From assembly GCA_902492555.1 (NCBI GenBank), contig CABUMH010000071.1:1-20254 (forward strand): a DNA stretch of 20,254 bases, written 5' to 3'. The DNA comes from Eisenbergiella sp900555195 (GTDB lineage: Bacteria > Bacillota > Clostridia > Lachnospirales > Lachnospiraceae). Positions 1-7,248 of the stretch are shown here, in pieces. The notes under the pieces are model-generated. The model worked only from the letters and a program-made list of their open reading frames with translations. It did not search any database and was not told the DNA's origin. Position 1 is the stretch's first letter, and each line of letters begins with the position of its first letter. The position numbers were made by a program, and so were the translations under genes.

Positions 1-54
<54 letters not shown>

Positions 55-60
55 CTGTTG

Positions 61-96
61 ATACCATTTTCCGTCAAACGGAAAATGGTATTTTTG
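61..96 (+). terminator. Intrinsic terminator of the tRNA-Arg transcript
   Basis: A perfect 14-bp stem (61-74 with 78-91) with a three-base CAA loop runs straight into a T tract (91-95). It begins six bases after the tRNA 3' end, so it closes that transcript and isolates the downstream signalling gene from it. Confidence 0.93.
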
Positions 97-145
97 TTAT
101 ATACAAGCGGGCTCTGAACAAAAATCAGGAAATTTCCTTTTATTT

Positions 146-187
146 TTATATAATCATTTTAGTGAATATGATATAATGATTATATAA
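146..187. promoter_or_regulatory. 13-bp inverted repeat with -10-like elements upstream of the c-di-GMP gene
   Basis: TTATATAATCATT (146-158) is repeated exactly in inverted form as AATGATTATATAA (175-187), separated by 16 bases. The arms are AT-rich and contain TATAAT-like -10 boxes; another TATAAT lies at 172-177. No good -35 hexamer was found at 16-18 bases. Position, about 100 bases before the start at 283, suits a promoter overlapped by a dimeric-regulator operator. A hairpin with a 16-base loop is possible but would be weak. The rest of the 55-282 gap shows only the tRNA terminator and the gene's Shine-Dalgarno sequence. Confidence 0.5.
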
Positions 188-282
188 GTCGAATTTTGTC
201 GGGATAGCGCCACGTTCTGTCCCCTCTAGGGCCTGGATGGCTGCGCATCTCAAAATCATCAAGATTCCAAGGAAGTTTCGCT

Positions 283-3200
283 ATGGAAGAAGCAATTTGG
301 GCAAAGTCAGATAATCTTAAACTGCAGCACCAATTTGAAGAGCTACAGCAGCGCGCCTCTATAGACGCGCTATCTGGTCTTTTAAACCGTGATACCCTGG
401 AGCAGTGCATCAAAGAGCAGCTTGAAAAAATGGCCCCAGAAGATACCTGCGCCCTGTTTATTATAGACTTGGATGATTTCAAGCAAGTAAACGACACACT
501 GGGCCATCAGGCAGGAGATCAGGCTATCCACCAGTCGGCTCAGATTCTCTCCAGCCTCTTCCGTTCCACCGATATCATAGGTAGGCTGGGAGGGGATGAG
601 TTTGCCGTCTTTTTATGGGGCAGGATCACCGAAGATCTGGCACGCCGCAAAGGAACCGAAATCTGCAAGACCCTGCAGCTGGTTCTTGGTACTTACCCGG
701 TTGTGAACATTACTGCCAGTGTGGGTATCTATCTGGCCGATGCCGGCCAACAATTCGATGGGATGTATCAATCTGCCGATCTTGCTCTTTATAAAGCGAA
801 GAAAGCCGGCAAACATGGCTTTTGTTTGAAGTCTCATGACAGCTTTCAGGAAGAGTCGGGTAGTAATTTTCTGCCCGTTAATACGATTCCTCTCAGCGGG
901 TTGCTGGAATGTATGGACAGCGGAGTGGCCTTATTGGAAATGGGTGAATATCCTCGCGTAATCTATGTCAGCCCCAGTTTCTGCCGGATTCTGGGAGTGG
1001 ATTCGCAGACTTATCCCGTCCCGATTTCTCTATCTTCTCTGATACATCCGGATGATCAAGCGGAATTCGAAAAGGCACTGCGGAATGGCTTGCAGCAAGG
1101 ATGCGCCGTAGAATATACGCACCGTATCTCTGCCGATGGCAATCATCGCTGGCTTTGGTGGCATGTCAGAGCGGTTCGCATCGCCTACGACAATCCCAAT
1201 CCGGTTATGTTAGTCACCACTACAGATATTTCCCAGTTCAAAGAAAGCGAAAGTCGGCTGGAAGAGGTCAATCAAAGGCTTCAAGCCGCCTTCGATCAGA
1301 CTTCACAACGGATTTGGGAAGTGAATATTCCTGCCGGAACCTTCAATGTTTTCGGACGAGATGGTATGTCCCGAACACTGGAATATGACAATATAGATTT
1401 TCCGGAACAGCTGATCGATGACGGACGGATCCATCCGAATTCTGTCAGCCGGTTCAGAGAGTTTGCCGCTGAATTGCTCAGTGGCCAGTCCCGAGGCTGC
1501 GGAAATTTTATTCTGCAGAATCAAGATACAGGCTCTTACAGCTGGTTTGCCCTCTCGTATCGGATGCTTTATGACGAAATCGGCCGTGCGGTAAAAGCGG
1601 TTGGCGTCATAGAAGATCTTCCCCAAAGTTTTTCTGAACAGAATTCAGCAGGCTCCTTCCACCGCTCCCTGCCTGACAGCATGTTATCCGATCTGATGGT
1701 TTGGATGCGTGCTAATTTGACTTTAGACAGCGTAGAAGAATTGTGGGTGGAAGGCAAAAATCTGGAAAGCCAGGTGCGAAAAACCTCCTGTTCGCAGATT
1801 TTGCAGCAAGAACGGGAAAAAGTCTGTCGTAAAGATGCTGAATCTTTTATAGAAGAAGCCTATGATCGCCAAAAGCTTCTTACTCTATTCTCAGAAGGCA
1901 TCCAATGGCTTGCTGCAGAATATCAACGTGCAGATGGAGGCGGGAATATTCGTTGGGTACGCCATGTACTGTATCTGGCCCAAAATCCACTGTCAAACGA
2001 TGTCTATCTTTTTGTCTATCTCATCCGTACGGATCTGCACAGGAAGTGGGAGCGGGCAATCCAGCAAGAAGCCATCCGGGATCCCATCAGCCAGCTCTAT
2101 AATCCGGATACAGTTCTGCAGATCGGACGGGCGATGTTCCAAAGTCACGAAGGAGGCAGCTGTGCTGTAGCTCTGCTTCAGATGAATGGGCTTGCTGCAA
2201 ATCAATCTGATAACGGGCTGAAAGTGGCCCAAATCCGTGGCGATATCGCTATAGCTTTATCCGTGGCCCTGGGAGGAAGCTGCATTCTTGGCCAATATGA
2301 TGCGAACCATCTTCTGCTTCTCTTTCCATCTGTTTCTTCCAGAGGGGAGATCAGCCGCCATATAGAAGAGGCCGTTTCTTTTGTCCGTCAGATCCTGAAG
2401 AATGCACCTTACCTGAATTCTCTCCGCTTCATAACAGGCGTCGCCATTCAGTCAGCTGACATGGCCAATTTTTCTGTTCTTTTGTCCCAGGCCGCTCATA
2501 TTTGCGAGCAATGGTGGAATGCTGGTTCGGATACTGTCGCCTTTTCCCATGAAGACGACGACTGGAGTTGGACACAACTGCAAACCCATGAAAAGAGTGA
2601 TCGTGTAGCTATCCATTCTGAAGAAATGAAACGTCCTTTGTCTGAGCTTGAAAAGGATGTGGCTTTCCATTGTATGTCCGCTATGCTTTCTGCGGATTCT
2701 CTGGAGGCATCCGTGCAGAATGTGCTGAAGACCATTGGTACCTATTATCATGCAGACAGGGTCTATATCCTGATGTTGGCTAAAAAGCATCAGGTGATCA
2801 CCATGCCCTTTGAATGGACCAGTTCCAATAAGTCCAGCATCCGTCAGGCAGTATCCGGAATGAGGTTGAGCCGTTTTCCTCTTTTGAAAAGATGTGTGGA
2901 AGAACGGGCTCCCATATTCCTTACGCGGACTCAACCGCTCCGTGTACAAAACGAAATGACCGCTGATCATCCATGGTATTTCACAACCTTTCCGCTAATC
3001 CGCCAAGAACAGCTTGAAGGCTTTCTTTGTATTGAGAATTCTAGGGAACATCCCGCAGATGCCGCTCTCTTCAGCACTTTAATCCCCTATATGCTTCGGG
3101 AAAGAGACCGTTTTCACGGCATCAATCCAAATATAGGTGCCGTAGAACGCCTTATGGAACTTCCTAATCTGCGTTCCTACATGGAAACCATCTATACCCT

Positions 3201-4395
3201 TAACTCAGACCGTTTCAGCAGTCTTGGGGTCGTCTTTCTGGATATTCCCAGCATGGCTGCCATTAACAGTAGCCTTGGATTTGAATACGGGAGCAAATTG
3301 TTATGGTATGTGTGCAAAACCTTAACGGATCTCTTTGGGGCTTCCCTGCTTTTCCGCACCTGGGAAACGGAATTCGTAGCATTTTGCCCCAATACCACGC
3401 GGCAGGTGTTTTTGGGACGCTGCAACCGCCTGTATTCTATCCTACAGCGCAGATACCCAAAAGAGACACGGATCGGCTATGCATGGGCGGACGGTTTTTT
3501 TGCCGGAAAGTATCTGGCGGATGAGGCCCGCAATGTCATGCGTACCAAGCAGACTGGATCCGTATTCATCCCTCAAGCTTTCCTCTTAGCTCAAAGCGAC
3601 TATGTTTCTGTTACGGAAGCGATAAGGGCAGGCCGCTTTACCATTTATTTTCAACCCCAGATCAACATGCGCACGAGCTGCTTGTACGGTGCGGAAATTC
3701 TTGTTCGGGGTGTAAGAGACGATGGTTCTATCATATCTCCTGCGCAGTTTATTAGCATATTGGAGGAAAATGGGAGCATTCGGGAGTTGGATCTGTTCGT
3801 TTTGGAGCGTACCCTTTCCCAGATGGAACAATGGAGGGCATCTGGTATAAGGCTCTTTCCCGTGTCGGTAAATCTCTCCCGCGTAACGTTGCTGCATCCA
3901 TCCACTTTGGCCTCTGTTCTGGCCATCCAAAGCCGTTACCCGAATATTCCGGCCGATGCGGTTGAATTGGAGATTACGGAAAGCGCCGGCAGCATCGAAG
4001 CGTCTGAATTCCGTGAGATAGTAAACCGTTTCCGTTCCTGCGGCCTGAAAATCAGCCTGGACGATTTCGGTTCCCAATATGCTAATCTGCCTCTGTTTAC
4101 CAGCGTCAAATTCGATACCGTAAAGCTGGATCGCGGCCTCATCGCTGAATTGGCCAGCAATCCCATCAATCAAATGCTGATTCGGGATATCGTGCAGATC
4201 AGCAAGGCCTGTGATATGATATGCATCGCCGAAGGGGTGGAAACACAGGGACAGATAGCTGCCTTACTGGAAGCAGGCTGTATTTATGCACAGGGATATT
4301 ATTATGATTCTCCACTGTCGGCAGAGCAATTTATGCAGAAGTACTTATTAAGCCAAACTCCGGAGCTGCCAATAGGTTCCGGCGCGAATACATAG
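283..4395 (+). CDS. Multidomain c-di-GMP turnover protein (GGDEF-PAS-PAS-PAS-like-GGDEF*-GAF-GGDEF*-EAL)
   Basis: A 1370-residue protein expected to make and degrade cyclic di-GMP in response to cytoplasmic signals. Domains in order: an intact GGDEF (about 35-185) with the GGDEF motif at 103-107, a DLDDFK metal site and an RxxD inhibitory site at 94-97, five residues upstream of the motif; PAS domains at about 207-320 (with HPDDQ) and 335-447; a PAS-like region at about 466-600; a degenerate GGDEF (about 600-745, YDANH at 672-676 in the motif position); a GAF-like domain (795-940); a second degenerate GGDEF (956-1096, WETEF at 1027-1031); and EAL (1110-1357). The EAL keeps E1138 (as EIL), SVNLSR, LEITES, DDFG at 1260-1263, VKLDR and AEGVET, so phosphodiesterase activity is likely. 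No membrane segment or signal peptide is apparent. The start at 283 follows AAGGAAG (269-275). The frame is open upstream to a stop at 205, but without a better start. Codons look more AT-rich than in the hydrogenase genes, by eye. Ligands are unknown. Confidence 0.93.
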   Translation: MEEAIWAKSDNLKLQHQFEELQQRASIDALSGLLNRDTLEQCIKEQLEKMAPEDTCALFIIDLDDFKQVNDTLGHQAGDQAIHQSAQILSSLFRSTDIIGRLGGDEFAVFLWGRITEDLARRKGTEICKTLQLVLGTYPVVNITASVGIYLADAGQQFDGMYQSADLALYKAKKAGKHGFCLKSHDSFQEESGSNFLPVNTIPLSGLLECMDSGVALLEMGEYPRVIYVSPSFCRILGVDSQTYPVPISLSSLIHPDDQAEFEKALRNGLQQGCAVEYTHRISADGNHRWLWWHVRAVRIAYDNPNPVMLVTTTDISQFKESESRLEEVNQRLQAAFDQTSQRIWEVNIPAGTFNVFGRDGMSRTLEYDNIDFPEQLIDDGRIHPNSVSRFREFAAELLSGQSRGCGNFILQNQDTGSYSWFALSYRMLYDEIGRAVKAVGVIEDLPQSFSEQNSAGSFHRSLPDSMLSDLMVWMRANLTLDSVEELWVEGKNLESQVRKTSCSQILQQEREKVCRKDAESFIEEAYDRQKLLTLFSEGIQWLAAEYQRADGGGNIRWVRHVLYLAQNPLSNDVYLFVYLIRTDLHRKWERAIQQEAIRDPISQLYNPDTVLQIGRAMFQSHEGGSCAVALLQMNGLAANQSDNGLKVAQIRGDIAIALSVALGGSCILGQYDANHLLLLFPSVSSRGEISRHIEEAVSFVRQILKNAPYLNSLRFITGVAIQSADMANFSVLLSQAAHICEQWWNAGSDTVAFSHEDDDWSWTQLQTHEKSDRVAIHSEEMKRPLSELEKDVAFHCMSAMLSADSLEASVQNVLKTIGTYYHADRVYILMLAKKHQVITMPFEWTSSNKSSIRQAVSGMRLSRFPLLKRCVEERAPIFLTRTQPLRVQNEMTADHPWYFTTFPLIRQEQLEGFLCIENSREHPADAALFSTLIPYMLRERDRFHGINPNIGAVERLMELPNLRSYMETIYTLNSDRFSSLGVVFLDIPSMAAINSSLGFEYGSKLLWYVCKTLTDLFGASLLFRTWETEFVAFCPNTTRQVFLGRCNRLYSILQRRYPKETRIGYAWADGFFAGKYLADEARNVMRTKQTGSVFIPQAFLLAQSDYVSVTEAIRAGRFTIYFQPQINMRTSCLYGAEILVRGVRDDGSIISPAQFISILEENGSIRELDLFVLERTLSQMEQWRASGIRLFPVSVNLSRVTLLHPSTLASVLAIQSRYPNIPADAVELEITESAGSIEASEFREIVNRFRSCGLKISLDDFGSQYANLPLFTSVKFDTVKLDRGLIAELASNPINQMLIRDIVQISKACDMICIAEGVETQGQIAALLEAGCIYAQGYYYDSPLSAEQFMQKYLLSQTPELPIGSGANT

Positions 4396-4450
4396 ATAAT
4401 CGAATGGTTCCACCCAGACAATGTCGGCAGCCCATTTCGGCCCGGAATGA

Positions 4451-4574
4451 TTCGGAAAACAGTGCCGAAGCGTCACCTTTTCCGAAAATGTTCCCCGCCC
4501 GCAGCAGTGAGTTTCTTTATTCTGCCGGACAGAATATGCAAAACGTCGCATTTTAGGCGGCATCAACGCTTCGG
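4451..4574 (+). promoter_or_regulatory. Structured leader / intergenic hairpins before the CheB-CheR gene
   Basis: The 192-base gap 4396-4587 holds several strong pairings. TTCGGAAAA (4451-4459) pairs with TTTTCCGAA (4478-4486), 9 bp. TATTCTG (4518-4524) pairs with CAGAATA (4530-4536), 7 bp, loop CCGGA. CCGAAGCGT (4465-4473), inside the first loop, is fully complementary to ACGCTTCGG (4566-4574), directly before the ribosome binding site at 4577-4582. TTCGG (4451-4455) can instead pair with CCGAA (4465-4469). These exclusive options resemble a translational switch. There is no clear T tract for a simple terminator. No known riboswitch class was recognised. Confidence 0.45.
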
Positions 4575-4587
4575 AATGGAGGAAAAC

Positions 4588-7149
4588 ATGAGCAAAGCAG
4601 ATACAAGGCCATCCGTACCAGATAAAAATACCGCTTCTCAGGCTCCCCTCGTCATCGGGATCGGCGCATCAGCAGGCGGGCTTGAGGCGCTGCAGCAGTT
4701 TTTTGGCTATATGCCTCCAAACAGCGGATTCAGTTTTGTAGTAATACAGCATCTTTCCCCAGATTATAAAAGTCTCATGGTGGATATTCTGGGCAAGCAT
4801 ACAGAAATGTCGGTTTATCAAGCAGAAAACGGAATGACCGTCGAATCTGATACCGTCTATTTGATCCCTCCTAAAAAGTATATGACGATCCGCAACAATC
4901 AGCTGCTGCTGTCCGATTATGCTCCCGGAACCCTGAATCATCCTATCGATATTTTTTTCACTTCTCTGGCGGAGGAGCGCAAGGAACGTTCCATTGTCGT
5001 AGTTCTCTCCGGCACCGGTTCAGATGGAACCAATGGCGTCAAAGCGGTGAAGGAACACGGAGGCTTGGTTGTCGCGCAGGCCCCTGAAAGCGCCAAATTT
5101 GATGGGATGCCCAAGAGCGTTATCCAGACAGGATTGGCTGACTTTGTGCTTTCTCCGGAAGAAATCGCCGAAGAGATCCTCAATTTTTCCTCGACGCCCG
5201 TACTCCTGCGCGCTCCGCAGAATGGAAGTTCACTCACAGACGATGAAGAACTTTTCTCTGAAGAAGAGACTCTGTCCCATATTTATACCATCCTGAAAAA
5301 TGCCAGTGGTATTGATTTCACTTATTATAAACGTTCCACTATCCTGCGGCGCATTGAACGCCGGATGTTGGTAACCCACACATCCAGTTTGGCGGAATTC
5401 GCCCGGCTGTTGGGAGATAACGCCGACGAGGTCAATGTTCTCGTCAAGGAAATCCTCATCGGAGTGACCAACTTCTTCCGGGATCCGGCTTTTTTTGAAA
5501 AGCTGAAATACAACGCCATCTACAAAATCGTAGAACGGGCCAAAGAAAACGAGCCCATCCGCGTGTGGAGCGCGGGATGTTCCACGGGCGAGGAAGCCTA
5601 TTCCATCGCGATCCTGTTTTGGGAAGTGATGGAAGAACTGCAGGTGACGCGGGATGTGAAAATCTTTGCCACGGATGTGGACAGCCGCGCCATTGAACAG
5701 GCGGGTAAAGGAGTCTTTTCTGAAAATATTATTGACGATGTCACACCCGACCGCCTGGCCAAGTTTTTTCTCAAGCAGAACGACCAGTATCAGATATCCA
5801 AGGACATCCGGCGGATGATCGTGTTCGCGACGCACAATATGTTCTCCGATCCGCCCTTCGGCAAATTGGATCTGATCTGCTGCCGCAATGTGATGATCTA
5901 TTTTCAGCCCGTGCTGCGCCGTGGGTTATTTGCCATATTCCACTCTGCCCTCAAAAACGGCGGTTTTCTCTTCCTCGGCAAGAGCGAGACCGCAGGTGAG
6001 TATGTCAGCCTCTTTAAGCCTGTATGCAGCGCTGAGAAAATTTACCTCCATAAAGGGGAAGGGAAGGTCGAAGACCTGACGCCTCCCGCCTTTAACATTC
6101 CCAACATCCAGGCCATCTCTCCCAGAAGCGTCCGTTCCGGAGGCGACCAGAGAGAGGATGCAGCGACAGAGAGCCTTTACAGCAAGTTCCTTGAAAACTT
6201 TCTGCCCGCATCCGTTGTTCTGAATGAAGAGAATGCGGTGTTGCATTTCTTCGGGAATTATTCCGATTACCTTTCCCTCGCCCCGGGCAAAGCCACGCTG
6301 AACTTTTTCGGCATGCTCAATAAAGATCTGAGCCTGGTGGCCGCCACGGCACTGAGCCGCTGCCGTTCCGAGCATACGGCTATCACCTACACGGATATCG
6401 TGGTGGACTGCCCTTCCGGCCGCAAGGTAATTGACCTGACTGTACAGCCCATCCCGTCTGAGACAGGGGAAGAAAGCGAACTGACAGCTGTACTCTTTTT
6501 GGAGAACCGGCCCGCGGAAATCGCAGGCACTACGGAGAAATATGACCTGGATGCCACCGCTGCAAGGCGGATCGCGGAGTTGGAACGCGAATTCCAGGTA
6601 TCTCAGAATGACCTTCGCTCCACCATCCAGCGTCTGGAGACCGTAAATGGAGAGCTGCAGGCCGCCAATGAAGAGCTGCTCACCGCCAACGAAGAACTGC
6701 AAAGTTCCACAGAAGAACTGCAGTCCGTGAACGAAGAGCTCTATACGGTCAACACAGAACACCAGCTGAAGCTGGATGAGCTGACCATGATGACCAATGA
6801 TCTGTCCAACTTCCTTTCCTCCACCATGATCGGTATCCTGTTCGTGGACAGCAACCTGAATATCCGCAAATTCACCGAATATGTGGGACGGGAATTCCAG
6901 CTGATGGAGCATGACATCGGCAGATCCATCCAGCTGTTCGCGCACAGCTTTCCGGACGAAGCCATAGAAAATGACTGCAGAATTGTGCTTAAAGATCTGA
7001 TCTCTATTGACCGGGAGGTAACGGCCATGAACGGCAGATGCTATACGTTGCGCATCGCGCCTTACCGCACCACCGAGAACAGTATCCGTGGCCTGGTCAT
7101 TACGATCATTGACAGCCTTGGCGTATCCGGACAGGAGAAATCCTTCTGA
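4588..7149 (+). CDS. CheB-CheR-PAS fusion (methylesterase and methyltransferase in one chain)
   Basis: An 853-residue fusion of the two chemoreceptor-modifying enzymes. The N-terminal CheB methylesterase keeps its catalytic triad: S28 in GASAGG, H55 in QHLSPD and D146 in GTGSDG. It has no receiver domain. The CheR methyltransferase (about 225-490) has the basic RSTILRRIERRM helix, VTNFFRDP, the SAM-binding GCSTGEEAYS from residue 330, FATDVD and CCRNVMIYF. A PAS-like region (about 527-640), a long heptad coiled coil (about 659-735, repeated NEEL units) and a C-terminal PAS (about 738-841) follow. Proteins of this family often continue into a histidine kinase; this one stops. The start at 4588 follows TGGAGG (4577-4582), five bases away. 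An in-frame ATG at 4576 overlaps that site and one at 4447 has none. No receptor, CheA, CheW or flagellar gene is in the window, so the methylated substrate is unknown. Its neighbour suggests a joint signalling role, by inference. Confidence 0.93.
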   Translation: MSKADTRPSVPDKNTASQAPLVIGIGASAGGLEALQQFFGYMPPNSGFSFVVIQHLSPDYKSLMVDILGKHTEMSVYQAENGMTVESDTVYLIPPKKYMTIRNNQLLLSDYAPGTLNHPIDIFFTSLAEERKERSIVVVLSGTGSDGTNGVKAVKEHGGLVVAQAPESAKFDGMPKSVIQTGLADFVLSPEEIAEEILNFSSTPVLLRAPQNGSSLTDDEELFSEEETLSHIYTILKNASGIDFTYYKRSTILRRIERRMLVTHTSSLAEFARLLGDNADEVNVLVKEILIGVTNFFRDPAFFEKLKYNAIYKIVERAKENEPIRVWSAGCSTGEEAYSIAILFWEVMEELQVTRDVKIFATDVDSRAIEQAGKGVFSENIIDDVTPDRLAKFFLKQNDQYQISKDIRRMIVFATHNMFSDPPFGKLDLICCRNVMIYFQPVLRRGLFAIFHSALKNGGFLFLGKSETAGEYVSLFKPVCSAEKIYLHKGEGKVEDLTPPAFNIPNIQAISPRSVRSGGDQREDAATESLYSKFLENFLPASVVLNEENAVLHFFGNYSDYLSLAPGKATLNFFGMLNKDLSLVAATALSRCRSEHTAITYTDIVVDCPSGRKVIDLTVQPIPSETGEESELTAVLFLENRPAEIAGTTEKYDLDATAARRIAELEREFQVSQNDLRSTIQRLETVNGELQAANEELLTANEELQSSTEELQSVNEELYTVNTEHQLKLDELTMMTNDLSNFLSSTMIGILFVDSNLNIRKFTEYVGREFQLMEHDIGRSIQLFAHSFPDEAIENDCRIVLKDLISIDREVTAMNGRCYTLRIAPYRTTENSIRGLVITIIDSLGVSGQEKSF

Positions 7150-7202
7150 CCTTTGTTCCACTCCTTCGGGAAGGATCACATGAGAAATCATACATAACAG
7201 CA

Positions 7203-7242
7203 GAACCGCCCGCTCTCCGTCTGGAGATTGGGCGGTTCCTTT
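7203..7242. terminator. Shared terminator between convergent genes
   Basis: GAACCGCCC and GGGCGGTTC (7203-7211, 7230-7238) form a long GC-rich stem that continues inward with TCTCC/GGAGA and a GTCT loop, interrupted by a small GC/TT internal loop. It lies between the stop of the CheB-CheR gene (7149) and the stop of the helicase on the other strand (7249). T tracts are short on both sides (CCTTTC on the + strand), so efficiency is uncertain. A small TCCTT/AAGGA hairpin lies nearby at 7162-7175. Confidence 0.7.
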
Positions 7243-7248
7243 CGTCCG

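Noticed and set aside
237..314. Short reading frame from ATG 237 overlapping the start of the c-di-GMP gene
   Set aside because: It has no ribosome binding site, is only about 25 residues long, and overlaps a strongly supported gene in another frame.
4451..4574. Known c-di-GMP riboswitch before the CheB-CheR gene
   Set aside because: The conserved core sequences of the c-di-GMP-I class are not present, and no class II features were recognised.
4447..4587. N-terminal extension of the CheB-CheR protein
   Set aside because: The added residues are basic and unlike CheB, the region folds into hairpins, and the start at 4588 has a clear ribosome binding site.
5926..7191. Long minus-strand open frame opposite the CheB-CheR gene
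   Set aside because: It is antisense to the coiled-coil and CheR coding region, has no family resemblance, and follows from the codon bias of the real gene.
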